A DNA stretch of 64,000 nucleotides from positions 26,698,501 through 26,762,500 of the forward strand of contig NC_084923.1 in assembly GCF_958298935.1 (NCBI RefSeq). The letters run 5' to 3'. Origin of the DNA: Phragmites australis (Eukaryota; Streptophyta; Magnoliopsida; Poales; Poaceae). Below the pieces are notes generated by a model, which was not told the origin of the DNA, searched no databases, and saw only the letters and a program-made list of their open reading frames with translations. How positions within the stretch are numbered: position 1 is the first letter of the stretch; the number at the start of each line of letters is the position of its first letter. The translations under genes and the position numbers were made by a program. Of the stretch, positions 46,746 through 55,647 are shown one piece after another.

Positions 46746-47039
46746 TGTATGCTTTTAAAACCTAGTTGATTTCAGAACAATGAGTTTCTTGTGCAAACAT
46801 GATTAACGGACTGTGAGAACTGTTCTAATTTGCATGATATTGTATCTGCCTCCTGCACCTCTTCGGATTTCCTTAGCAAATAAGTTTGTCATAGTTTTAC
46901 TCCTTAGAAATGTTTATCGTTCACCATACTTTTTGTTCATTCGCTTGTCTTGGTTTACTAAGCATATGTCCATAAATACGTATATATGTTATGAAATATT
47001 TTGAGTTGGGAGTTTTGCATTGTAGTGTTTGGTTGTACT
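46746..47039. other. Spacer between two hAT-like elements
   Basis: AT-rich sequence without repeats or coding support. It is probably original locus sequence downstream of the SERF-like gene. Confidence 0.35.
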
Positions 47040-47979
47040 CATAGTTATTACGATGGTAAGGCGAGGCGAGGTGTCTGACCACCTTCACACCTTTTAGACT
47101 AGTATAGCATGTGGTGAGGTGCACCTTTTAGACGAGTACATGTGGTGAGGCGACACCATACTCTATTCACATGAATGTACAAGCACTAGCAGTACTGCAG
47201 GACACATTATAGAGCACTAATAGCAAAGCAGTACCAGAAGCACTAGCACTAACAGAGCAGTAGAGCACTAGGAGGAATGGAGGAGCATAGCACTGTAAAG
47301 TACACAAACACAACTAATAGCAAGCACCTAACACTAGCAAACTCAGTAGAGCATACAAGCAAAGTACTAAAGCAGTACCCACGGAGCACTAGCAGAGCAA
47401 GCACTAGGCACTAACATAGGCATGGAGGAGCTCTAGGAGTAGAGCAAGTACATGCGGGATGGTGGAAGAGAAGTTGCGCCGGTGCTTCTGAAGCCTGCGG
47501 AGGAGTCCATGTGCCACTACAGGGGAGCAGACAATAGAGATTCGGTGGACGGCGGGGGATGGCAGGGGGTGATCATGGTGAAGCAGAGGAGATGGGGACT
47601 AGGGAGATTGGTAGGTGCTAAAGGTGGCGTGCATGCTAGACTAGAGTAGAGGAGGCGGCAGCGATGGATCTGATATTGAGAGATGGTGGCGCGCCCTTCT
47701 ACTCTGGTGTTCAGGAGGTCTGGTCCCGCGCTTTAACTCTCTCTCTCTCTCTCTTTCATTTTCCCTCCCGCGCTTTCTCTCTTCTTTTCCTTAGTGTGCA
47801 CTCTCAGTTTCCCCCCACCGCATGCATTCCTTCGACCTTGTGGCTCCCACCTTGAGCAATACAGCATCACATCATGATTAGGTGATGCCATATCTGGCAA
47901 GGAGGATGCCACATCGACATTAGGCAAGTCGAGGAATGCAACCACCGCTTTGACGCCTAGGTGTTGATTAATAACTATG
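47040..47979. mobile_element. hAT-like non-autonomous element B
   Basis: The left end is CATAGTTATTACGATGG and the right end, in reverse, CATAGTTATTAATCAACACC, sharing the first 11 bases. The flanks gttgtact and gttttgct agree at six of eight positions, a plausible decayed octamer duplication. The interior has 'agcactagca'-type repeats like element A and a (CT)n tract, so A and B belong to one family. Confidence 0.65.
47737..47754 (+). repeat. (CT)9 microsatellite
   Basis: A run of ct dinucleotides inside hAT-like element B. Confidence 0.9.
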
Positions 47980-48639
47980 GTTTTGCTTCTTTTCACTAAA
48001 CACCAGATAGAGTTGTGATATTTTAAATTTCTATGAACTGCCCAACTTAAGGTCATGTGTCATGTCTTTGAATCATTTTAAACATAGGTATGCACAAACG
48101 GGGTTAGTATCTAATGCTTGAAATTGTGCAGATGGATTAGCTGCTGCCCTAGACTTATTTTTGCAATAGCATCTTAGTCCCATAAGGATGTAGAATTATA
48201 TAGTAGTTTGGGTAGCTGCATTTCGGGCAAGTCAACTAGCATTGTAGCTTAACTCTCGTAATGGAGGGGGGAATAGTTCTTTATTGTCGTGAATCCTAGC
48301 AACACATCTATTATCATCAGAGCTCCATCAAACTAATTAAGTAGCAAACTGGTACATCATAATCTAAAAAGAAACACCTAGATCAATATGAATATGCTTT
48401 TGGTTGTGCTACTTAGGTCGAATGCAATTCTAGATTTGTGTTAATCGATCCATTGTTCGATAGTTCTCTCTCCTTGTCTGCGGTAAACCTAAATTCGTTG
48501 GGCTTGCAGCCACCACCTTATCACCTGCTAAAAAAGTAGCGTGTCAACGTTTTCACCCTTATCTTGAGCCGGTTGCTAGCAACCACATCCGCGTCAGGGA
48601 TGTTGAAGACTTGTAGGGCTTGATTGGGAGGGGAGGTGA
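47980..48639. other. No recognisable feature
   Basis: AT-rich unique-looking sequence with no open frame of note and no repeats, between two short DNA elements. Confidence 0.4.
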
Positions 48640-49398
48640 CTAGGGATGGCATTTTCCCCTCTCGGGTCAGGTCCCCGTGGGTTTCAGCCTCGACGGGGGC
48701 GTGTTCGATAGGAAAAATAGCCCCGCAGGGATATCGGGTTCAGGGCCAGGGCTGCATATGCCCCTGTGGGCCCCAAAAACACTGACGTGCCCAGGCGGCC
48801 AGCCCACATGCACGTGCACGGCCAGCCCACGCGCCCCTCAGGCCTCAACTCTTGGCTCTCTCGCTTGCTCTTCCCTCTCACCTTGAGGTACCCATTCCCC
48901 ATTTCCCCAACTGAGCTCCACGCCGTAGAGCAGAGTGCTGCCGTTGGATTCACCGTGGCACCATTCAAATTGGCAGAACCCGAGCCAAGCAGAGCACGAA
49001 GGGAGCTTGGTTGAGCCTTTCCCCACTAATTTTGCGCAGATCCTGTCATCCCCAAGCCAAATCAAGCGTTGTCCGATGTTCTTCTCCAAGTCTGGCAATG
49101 AATCTGCTGCCTCTCCATCGATTCATGGCTCTTCTGCTTCGTTGTTTGATTCCCCACCATGGTGAGCTTCGACGTGCCCCCTTGAACCTTCCGCACACGT
49201 CGAATCCGCCGTGGCCCGATGTCGACGTGGTAGCCATCGTGCGCCCTAAGCCGCCTCTTCCGCCACTGGCGTGCCCTTGCCAAGCCCCTAGGTCCGCTGC
49301 TCCACTAAAGGATTCCCCGCGTTGCGCCATGAAATCCAATTTCAGGTCAGATGTGGTCAGGCCAAACCCGACAGGGGCAGACCCGTTGCCACCCCTAG
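48640..49398. mobile_element. GC-rich hAT-like MITE
   Basis: The left end is ctagggatggcattttcccc and the right end, reversed, is ctaggggtggcaacgggtct. 'TAGGGGTGGCAA.GGG' termini are typical of a common plant hAT MITE group. The interior is GC-rich. Several long frames (49011-49466 plus, 49046-49546 minus) run through it, but they are composition artefacts. The octamer flanks gaggtgac and gatatggc match weakly. Confidence 0.65.
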
Positions 49399-49428
49399 AT
49401 ATGGCGGAGGGTGCTGGCTGGTCCCTAG

Positions 49429-49876
49429 TTTTTTTAAAAGAAACTAAGCATTCCATTAAACAATAGACGCCACACAATCGGTGACAACTAGAGCCTGGAT
49501 ACAGGACGGGAGCTAGGAGGCTTTTCACCATGGGATCATCCTCCATTGAGCAAACACATCTAAGTGCTGCTAACGCATGAGCTACCCTATTACATTATCT
49601 AGGGTTAAAAATTACCGAAGCACTATTAAAATTCAGATGTCATAGTTCCTTCAGCTCACAAACAAGACCACCAACCAAACTAAAATCAAGAGTTGAGGAT
49701 GTAGCAGTTTACTTCACCATGATCACGTCTTTCTCCACCACTATATTCCTCATTCCATCAACCAAATGTTCAAGCCGCCCTCTTCCCGCACATATTACTT
49801 ATGCATCGCTATCCCGGATTATGAAGCCCCATCCACCTGAGTGTGTTTCAAGACAAAAGGGCCCATCACAATTAGG
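49429..49876 (-). pseudogene. L1-type LINE 3' end, RNase H domain
   Basis: On the minus strand the text reads CDGPFCLETHSGGWGFIIRD, then AGRGRLEHLVDGMRN, LVGGLVCELKEL, FNSASVIFNPR and RVAHALAALRC. This is the C-terminal RNase H domain of plant L1 LINE polyproteins, including the HALA motif. It stops at YCLMECLVSFKKT-like sequence and an A-run (T7 on plus, 49429-49435). In-frame stops at several points show decay. The 5' end is cut where a MITE begins, so either 5' truncation on insertion or later disruption occurred. Confidence 0.8.
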
Positions 49877-50112
49877 TCTCCTTTGGACTGTAGGAATTTT
49901 GGAGGATTTCAATCTTTAGGAATTTTTCCTGTAAGGGTCATTTGGAACAAATGAATGGACTTATCAATTTCCTATGAAAATCCTATGGAGTGGCTTCTTT
50001 CATAGGAATTTTGGAGGAATTGTAACATGAGGTTCAACCTTATGGAAAATTTCATTTGTGTCTATCTCTCTCATCTGATTCCTGTGTTTTTCTTGCGCTC
50101 CATCCAAACGGT
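49877..50112. mobile_element. Small MITE ('ctttggactgtaggaatttt' family)
   Basis: It starts 'ggtctcctttggactgtagg' and ends 'gcgctccatccaaacgg', imperfect inverted termini around 'cctttgga'. The interior repeats 'aggaattttggagga' and its reverse 'tcctatgaaaatcctat'. This sequence type is common near grass genes. Confidence 0.55.
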
Positions 50113-52365
50113 AATTCCTGTGGTTTTTAATGTGATTAATGTTTAATGTGAAATACTCACGGATTGGAGTGTTCCAAAATGGCCTCTAATTTGGCTGGCC
50201 ACGAGAATCAGAAAAGAAATGAGGAAACATGCATTAGCAATTTTCCTCGCAAAAGCAAGTTCCTTTTAGAAAAAAGAAACCAGGCTAGTCAATACTTTAT
50301 GCCTTCTGCAGTCATGCCTTTTTGTGCTTTAGTTCGGTCTTGCCATGATGTTGGTTTTGTGCTCTCTTTGCTTTGCAGGCTCACAGCACGTTGTCCATGT
50401 CGGGTAGGGTACATCGTACGCTGTACATGGTTCAGTGGAGGTGTAAAGGAGTGTTGCACAATAGATTAGTTCATTTGACCGAATATAAAGAACCAGACGA
50501 CTTTGAATTTTCCATGTGAGCCCACCATACACGCGGAACGCCAACTCCACGGCAAGGACCGAAGTGTCCCCTCCGACGCGCTCGCTGGAAAATGTTTTAT
50601 CCACCCGGCCAGTTTACACAGCTACCATTCTTTTGCGCAGAATACATGGCCACTATCTTATCTAAATATCTAAATCCATCACTTTTGAATTCCTAAAATT
50701 AAGCAATTCATACGTACTTTCATGGTTTTATCTTCCATCTTCTTGATCAGCATGATTTTATCTTCCATCTTTTTTATCAGCATGTGTGGACTATACTAAA
50801 GATCTTAATAGTTATCTCAAAGCTAGTTTCAATACAAACCTTAGGTATATATGAGAACTTAAAAAGTATAGAACGCACTCAACCCAGAAGTTGAGTATTG
50901 GTAATACGAGGCCTTGAGATTTAACTTAGCACTCACTAAGTCACTGAAGTACTTTAATACTCTCATGAGAAACATTGCAAGATTAAAGGTGTGGATGTAC
51001 GTATAAATCATTTAGGTTTGAGCTCTATTTTATATGAATTTGAATGTCTATTTCTTCTTATTTACACTATCACTAGATTTTTCCTTAGTTGATCGACTTT
51101 GTTTTTTAAAAGCAAAAATCACTGCAGCGGTTGTACCGAAGTCAAAAGCAACTTCTGGTTTTGATCGAATTGGGCTCACCACCTCTGATCATATAGAAAC
51201 GACTGTTCAGAACTAATGGGCTTGTTGGTTGGTTCCCCTGCGAGACTAAACCAATTTGTGGGCAATGCCAATCTATAGGTGAAGCAAGATTTTGCTTCGA
51301 AGGCAACCAACTTGCGGGCAAGCCTCATTTTGACTGAGGCAATTCGTGGCCGAGCGATCTAGTCATTCTAGGATTACTCGCATAGGGTGTTCGATTTCAT
51401 TGGCTTTACCAAATTCGCTGGAGTTACCAAAATTTTGCTTCAAACCAAACTGCAGCCAAATTCTGTGTCCTTACCAAGTATTAGTTTGGTTTTCCTTGGC
51501 ACTCAACTAAAATGGCCTAATAAGGATCCACATGGGCTAGTTGCGTGGAAGACCATTAGTCTAGAGATGAGCGGATGAGGTCATCTATATGTTTTCTTTT
51601 CCAAGTCGGTCAACCCGTCCAATCCGGGCCTGATAAGTGATCACCATGGTCTCGGTGCCGGATGGGTTCATGGGTTTTTTATCTTCAAGAAAGCTTTGGC
51701 ATGAGGATGATATCATGTTATCTTGGATAAATTATACTACATAGACTCTGCTTTAGGATTGTCAAACTTAAATTTGGCTTTTATCATGTTGATCCAAAAA
51801 AAGGAAGGAACCAAGCAACAACTCATAAACACTAAAGCGGTCAGCTAGAATTGTGGAAGAAACCGCTCACTCTACTTGTTAACCCCCGATCAACATAAAT
51901 TTACTTAATGAAAAACAGTCACTACTCACCAAATGATGTAATAGCGTAGCGCAGAAGCTAGCTAGTTTGGGTGCTAATCTTGGGTCAGGAGGTGTTCTAA
52001 TTTGGCAAGACACTGTCTCAAATAATATAAATTCTCTCGTGGCCGTAGACATTACGTCAGCCTTTAGTTAATGGAATTACTTTCCATATAAAAAAAACAG
52101 ATACTACTCACCTTAGGTTTTCATGTGAACTGGCTTGTTCCGTTGTACATGCATGTAAGAGTAGTTTGGAATATGCATACATGGGCAATGCAAGGTATTT
52201 TGTCACCAATTAAGAATGTTCTGTTTACGAATCCGTGACGCTGTAATTCGTTAGTAAGGACAAATGGAACTCCAAAAGCAAGAGGAAATGGATTTCATAT
52301 AACAGATCCATCTATTGAAGAGTTAAAAAAATAAGTAGCTGTGGCAGAGCTGCACGAATAGATGT
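50113..52365. other. No confirmed gene; downstream flank of the Rab GDI gene
   Basis: Frames such as 50164-50469 and 51387-51578 lack domains. A MITE-like block at about 51216-51530 starts 'gggcttgttggttggttccc' and ends 'aactaaaatggcctaataag'. 52250-52365 probably includes the 3' UTR of the Rab GDI gene on the minus strand. 50820-51000 contains no repeat. Confidence 0.35.
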
Positions 52366-52900
52366 TCAAGCAGCTTCTTGCTCAGCGTTACTCGCAGCAT
52401 TCAGATCCGCTGAAAGATCAAGCTCCTGCATTGCATCAGTGTAGGTTGTTAAATTGCTAACTCAAGGTATCTCTATTCTAACAATACTCTAGTACTGAAA
52501 AATTGTGATCTTCTTTATGCCTATGATCAATTACCTTTCCAGTGATCTTGTTGTACAAGGAGAGCACGTCCTTCACAGTCGTCTCAAAATGAGTGGTTGC
52601 GTCGTAGCTCTGCAAAATGAAGGTATATTTATCAAAAATTCTACAGTGTGGTCTGATTGAATGTAGAAACTGTGGCCGCTTGCACTTACAATTGTTACGA
52701 AACAACTATCATTTTCAGGATTGTTAGCAGGTTCGTATCTGTCGTAGATGTCGAAGAATGTCTCCTCCACAGGGCCGAGCAGATCGATCCCAGGTTTTAG
52801 CTCAATCTCAGGCTTGTCAGTCTCAGCTTCAGTAGAAACGAAAGCGATGAACTTTCCTTTTGGTGCGATGCTGTGAGCGTATGAGCAATAGGACACGTAC
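52366..52900 (-). CDS. GDI: Rab GDP-dissociation inhibitor, last three exons
   Basis: Rab GDI extracts GDP-bound Rab GTPases from membranes and recycles them in the cytosol for vesicle traffic. Exons: 52900-52690 (YVSYCSYAHSIAPKGKFIAF, then ETDKPEIELKPGIDLLGPVE and FFDIYDRYEP), 52609-52535 (SYDATTHFETTVKDVLSLYN), and 52425-52366 (ELDLSADLNAASNAEQEAA then TGA). All introns are GT-AG and short, and exon lengths (211, 75, 60) keep one frame, giving the last 114 codons of a protein usually about 445 long. No stop or frameshift is seen, which sets it apart from everything around it. The preceding exon is not found; a CACTA terminus starts 50 bp upstream at 52951, inside the expected intron. Confidence 0.88.
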
Positions 52901-52984
52901 CTGAAATGAAACAACAACTTCAGAGTATTTTTTTAAAACAAGGCATCTCTCACTACGTTAGAAACTATCAAAGAAACACATCAC

Positions 52985-53345
52985 TAAGGTTCCTCAGTAC
53001 ACGTCAATAATGTATTATTAGTGATAGGTTCAGTGACGACTCGTCACTAATGTGTGTCCCAGACTGAAATGCAGTCATAACTTGTCACTAATGAGGGTTC
53101 ATTAGTGACGGCGAGCAAACAACCCGTCACTAAAGATATTAGTGACGGGTCACATTAAAATCCGTCATTAATAATTCAGTAATTAATGACGGGTACACAG
53201 GGCCCACGTCACTAAATATAGCCTACTTATTAGTGACGGACCGTTATGATACCCGTCACTAATATTAAAATAATTATGATGGATTGTAGTTGTTACTGTC
53301 ACTAATAACTAACTCATTAGTGACGGGTGTCCTTATCACCTATTA
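52985..53345. repeat. CACTA subterminal repeats, left block
   Basis: 'attagtgacgggt' and 'acccgtcactaat' alternate about a dozen times in both orientations, spaced 15-40 bp. Adjacent opposite copies can pair as hairpins. This is the expected binding array for a TNPA-type protein. Confidence 0.85.
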
Positions 53346-53848
53346 CTAATTTCTTCGTTGGCCACTACAATCTGCTCGACCAGTCTTATCCATCCATTTA
53401 TCTCTCTTGACTACTCTCATCTTCGCTCACGTCCAACCGCCTCCTCCTCCCGCCGCCGCCGCCGTTCGCACCTCGCCACCGATGCTGCTGCCATCCTCCC
53501 CCTCCACCACAGCCCAACGTACGTTGTTGCCCCCCTCTACCTACTAGGGTTAGGGTGATGAATCAAGGTAGTGGTAGGGGCCGTTGCCGTCACCGTGGCG
53601 GACTTGGATGGATCCCGACAACTCCTCTATCGACTCGCGCACCAGGCGTACACTCCCCTCCAGGCATTCCCCCATCGACGTTCCCCCACCGGCCATGATC
53701 AAGACCGATCATATTAACCTCTTCTATTTTTTTTCTCTTATTGTTTGGCTCATAGTAACACTAATTAGGACACACAATTTAATTGAGTTTATAAGTACGT
53801 TAGGCTCAATTCATATCATCCTATCATATAGGTATTGAAACATATCAT

Positions 53849-54564
53849 ATGGCTCAAAGAGGTAATCCCTACTATAAGTGGTAATGTACCTTTGGTGCAA
53901 TCCACTCTAAATGGAAGGAATTTTGTGAAGCTATCTATCTCTTTTGACATACGTTCAAAGGGAGAAAGTAGTGAGGATATCACTATTAGAGCCTGTGGCA
54001 ATGCATCACCAATTTCGTTGCATTCCAAAAAAAACGTCGTTAGATGGTGCCTAAAAGTGCTTGAGGAGCATGAGTTCTTTTTGCCTGACTACAACTATTT
54101 TTGAACAAAAACGCTTGGGGAGGGCGAAGAGGATTTAGCTTCGATCAGTGAGAAGCTTGCTTAGTTCAATGAATATGATATGGTACAATAATATGTAATC
54201 CGCTTGTTTTGGTATACATGACTGTTATCGTATATTATTTTTATAATTTTATTTTCTTTATTTGTAGGATATTTTTTGTTACACCTTTACGGCAATTAGC
54301 TTTCATACTATCTTAGATCAAGCCATGAAGCATCTTGAGTTAAGCTTTTATGGACTCGGAGTGGACTTCACTGCTAAAGGCAACTACCAGGCTGATATAA
54401 GGTTTCATTTAAGTGGAAATGAATCAGCTAATAAGACATTGCTTACTGTCTATGGTAAAGCATCGGGTCGTCCATGTGAAGTGAAAGAGAGTGCACTAAT
54501 TAATGCGCTAATGTATGTCGATGAAGTACTAGGATACAATATTCTATATTTCAACTATGTTTAA
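53849..54564 (+). pseudogene. Unknown two-exon gene inside the CACTA-like unit
   Basis: ATG at 53849 starts MAQRGNPYYKW; the frame then shifts by one near 53880. The coding text continues as LVQSTLNGRNFVKLSISFDI, EDITIRACGNAS and HSKKNVVRWCLKVLEEHEFF to DYNYF (stop at 54104). It goes on in exon 1 as GEGEEDLASISEKLA to a GT donor at 54183. Exon 2 (54268-54564) reads AMKHLELSFYGLGVDFTAKG, TVYGKASGRPCEVKESALIN and ILYFNYV. The two halves resemble each other (YGKAS/CGNAS, then a helix, then FNYV/YNYF), suggesting a duplicated domain. SKKNVVRWCLKVLEE resembles the last helix of a double-stranded RNA-binding domain, a weak hint only. A GC-rich leader with (CCG)n precedes it. I cannot name the family. 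Confidence 0.55.
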
Positions 54565-54799
54565 TATCAGAGGTTACATGCTCCGGCAAATGTTCAAGTG
54601 TAATGATGTATGGATATTTGGATAAGTACGTAATGTATGCATAACTATATTGTATGACTGACTTGAGTTAAATTCAAGTTTCTGGATGTATATCTGTGTT
54701 CTTGATATACTCATGTTCTGTTCTGTTGAATGGGATCTGTTGAAGTACTCTCTGTTTGCATGCATGCCTCTGATCCGAAATTCGATCTCTTCTTGTAGA

Positions 54800-55015
54800 A
54801 GTCATTAGTGACAGGTCTTAGTTTTCACCCGTCACTAATATATCATGAATGATGGGTGTTCTTATCACCCGTTATTAATGTTAAATCATTAGTGATGGAT
54901 GTCTGTATCCTTGGGGGTTTACTACCGGGGCCACTCATTACTAATGGGTTGTGATGAGACCAGACACTAATGGCACACTCATTAGTGGTGCGTGTCCTTA
55001 TCACTCGTTACTAGT
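54800..55015. repeat. CACTA subterminal repeats, right block
   Basis: Decayed copies such as 'cacccgtcactaat', 'cattagtgatggatg' and 'ttatcacycgttactaatg' match the left block, mostly in the opposite arrangement. Confidence 0.75.
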
Positions 55016-55447
55016 GAGTGATGTTTATTATTATTTTCTTCACCGAGCAGCACGACCAGATAGTGTCTGTCCGCCGTGGCAGCTCGGCAAAGGGGCGATT
55101 CTTTTGGCGATTTTGTTGAGGCCAAATCAAATCTCAGTGTTTTGAAGTTGGTGTCTATCCCTGGCCTTTGAAGGTTTGCCTCCTCCCTCTCCTCCTCCTC
55201 TTGCTCATACATGCATGGTGGATTCTAGGGTTTGAGTTGGAATCAATAATTTTTCTACTTCTCCCAGATCTTGATATATGTGGATTGTCCCCCTTAGTGT
55301 ACATGCATGCGTAACCTACGTCTCTCGTTCGGGAGTGTTTGATTATAAATAACTTGGTAACTCGTCATATTTATAAGAAGATGCTCTTGAATTGTCCACG
55401 TACTTTGGACAGTTCAAGGATATGTGATCCGAATAGTAGGTTTCTGT
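55016..55447. other. No recognisable gene
   Basis: Mixed sequence with short (CTC)n near 55185-55203. Open frames 54951-55145 and 55339-55548 have no domain. It could hold the missing right end of the CACTA-like unit. Confidence 0.35.
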
Positions 55448-55591
55448 GCTCTTGTATGGTTCTAGAGAGAATTTCGGTGGCGTCTCGTTGTTGTTCTTTG
55501 GATACATACCCTCTCAGCTCGTTGTCGGGACATGTATTTGGAGAATAGCAGGGAGGTGTTGCCGAAATTTTCTCCAGAACCGTACAAGAGC
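55448..55591. repeat. Hairpin-forming inverted repeat with 64-bp arms
   Basis: Arm 1 (55448-55511) starts 'gctcttgtatggttctagag'. Arm 2 (55528-55591), read in reverse, starts 'gctcttgtacggttctggag'. The spacer is 16 bp. The outer 30 bp match at about nine of ten positions, the inner part less well, and nearly every mismatch is a transition. Confidence 0.8.
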
Positions 55592-55647
55592 ATGGAAACT
55601 TACTTGGGCCACATATCCTCGAATGGGTTTAGGACCTATCTTTACCC

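Larger units (their letters stand above)
52951..55015. mobile_element. CACTA-like non-autonomous element carrying a small gene
   Basis: The left end reads CACTACGTTAGAAAC, the superfamily terminus, 50 bp from a Rab GDI exon. Dense subterminal repeats (ttagtgacgggt and reverse) fill 52985-53345 and appear again, in decayed form, at 54800-55015. No GTAGTG terminus is found after the right block, so the right edge is approximate. No transposase is present. A two-exon ORF lies between the repeat blocks. Confidence 0.65.

Noticed and set aside
49046..49546. A 166-residue minus-strand ORF
   Set aside because: Its start is the LINE RNase H tail, but the rest reads through the poly(A) end into a GC-rich hAT-like MITE, so it is a chance fusion.
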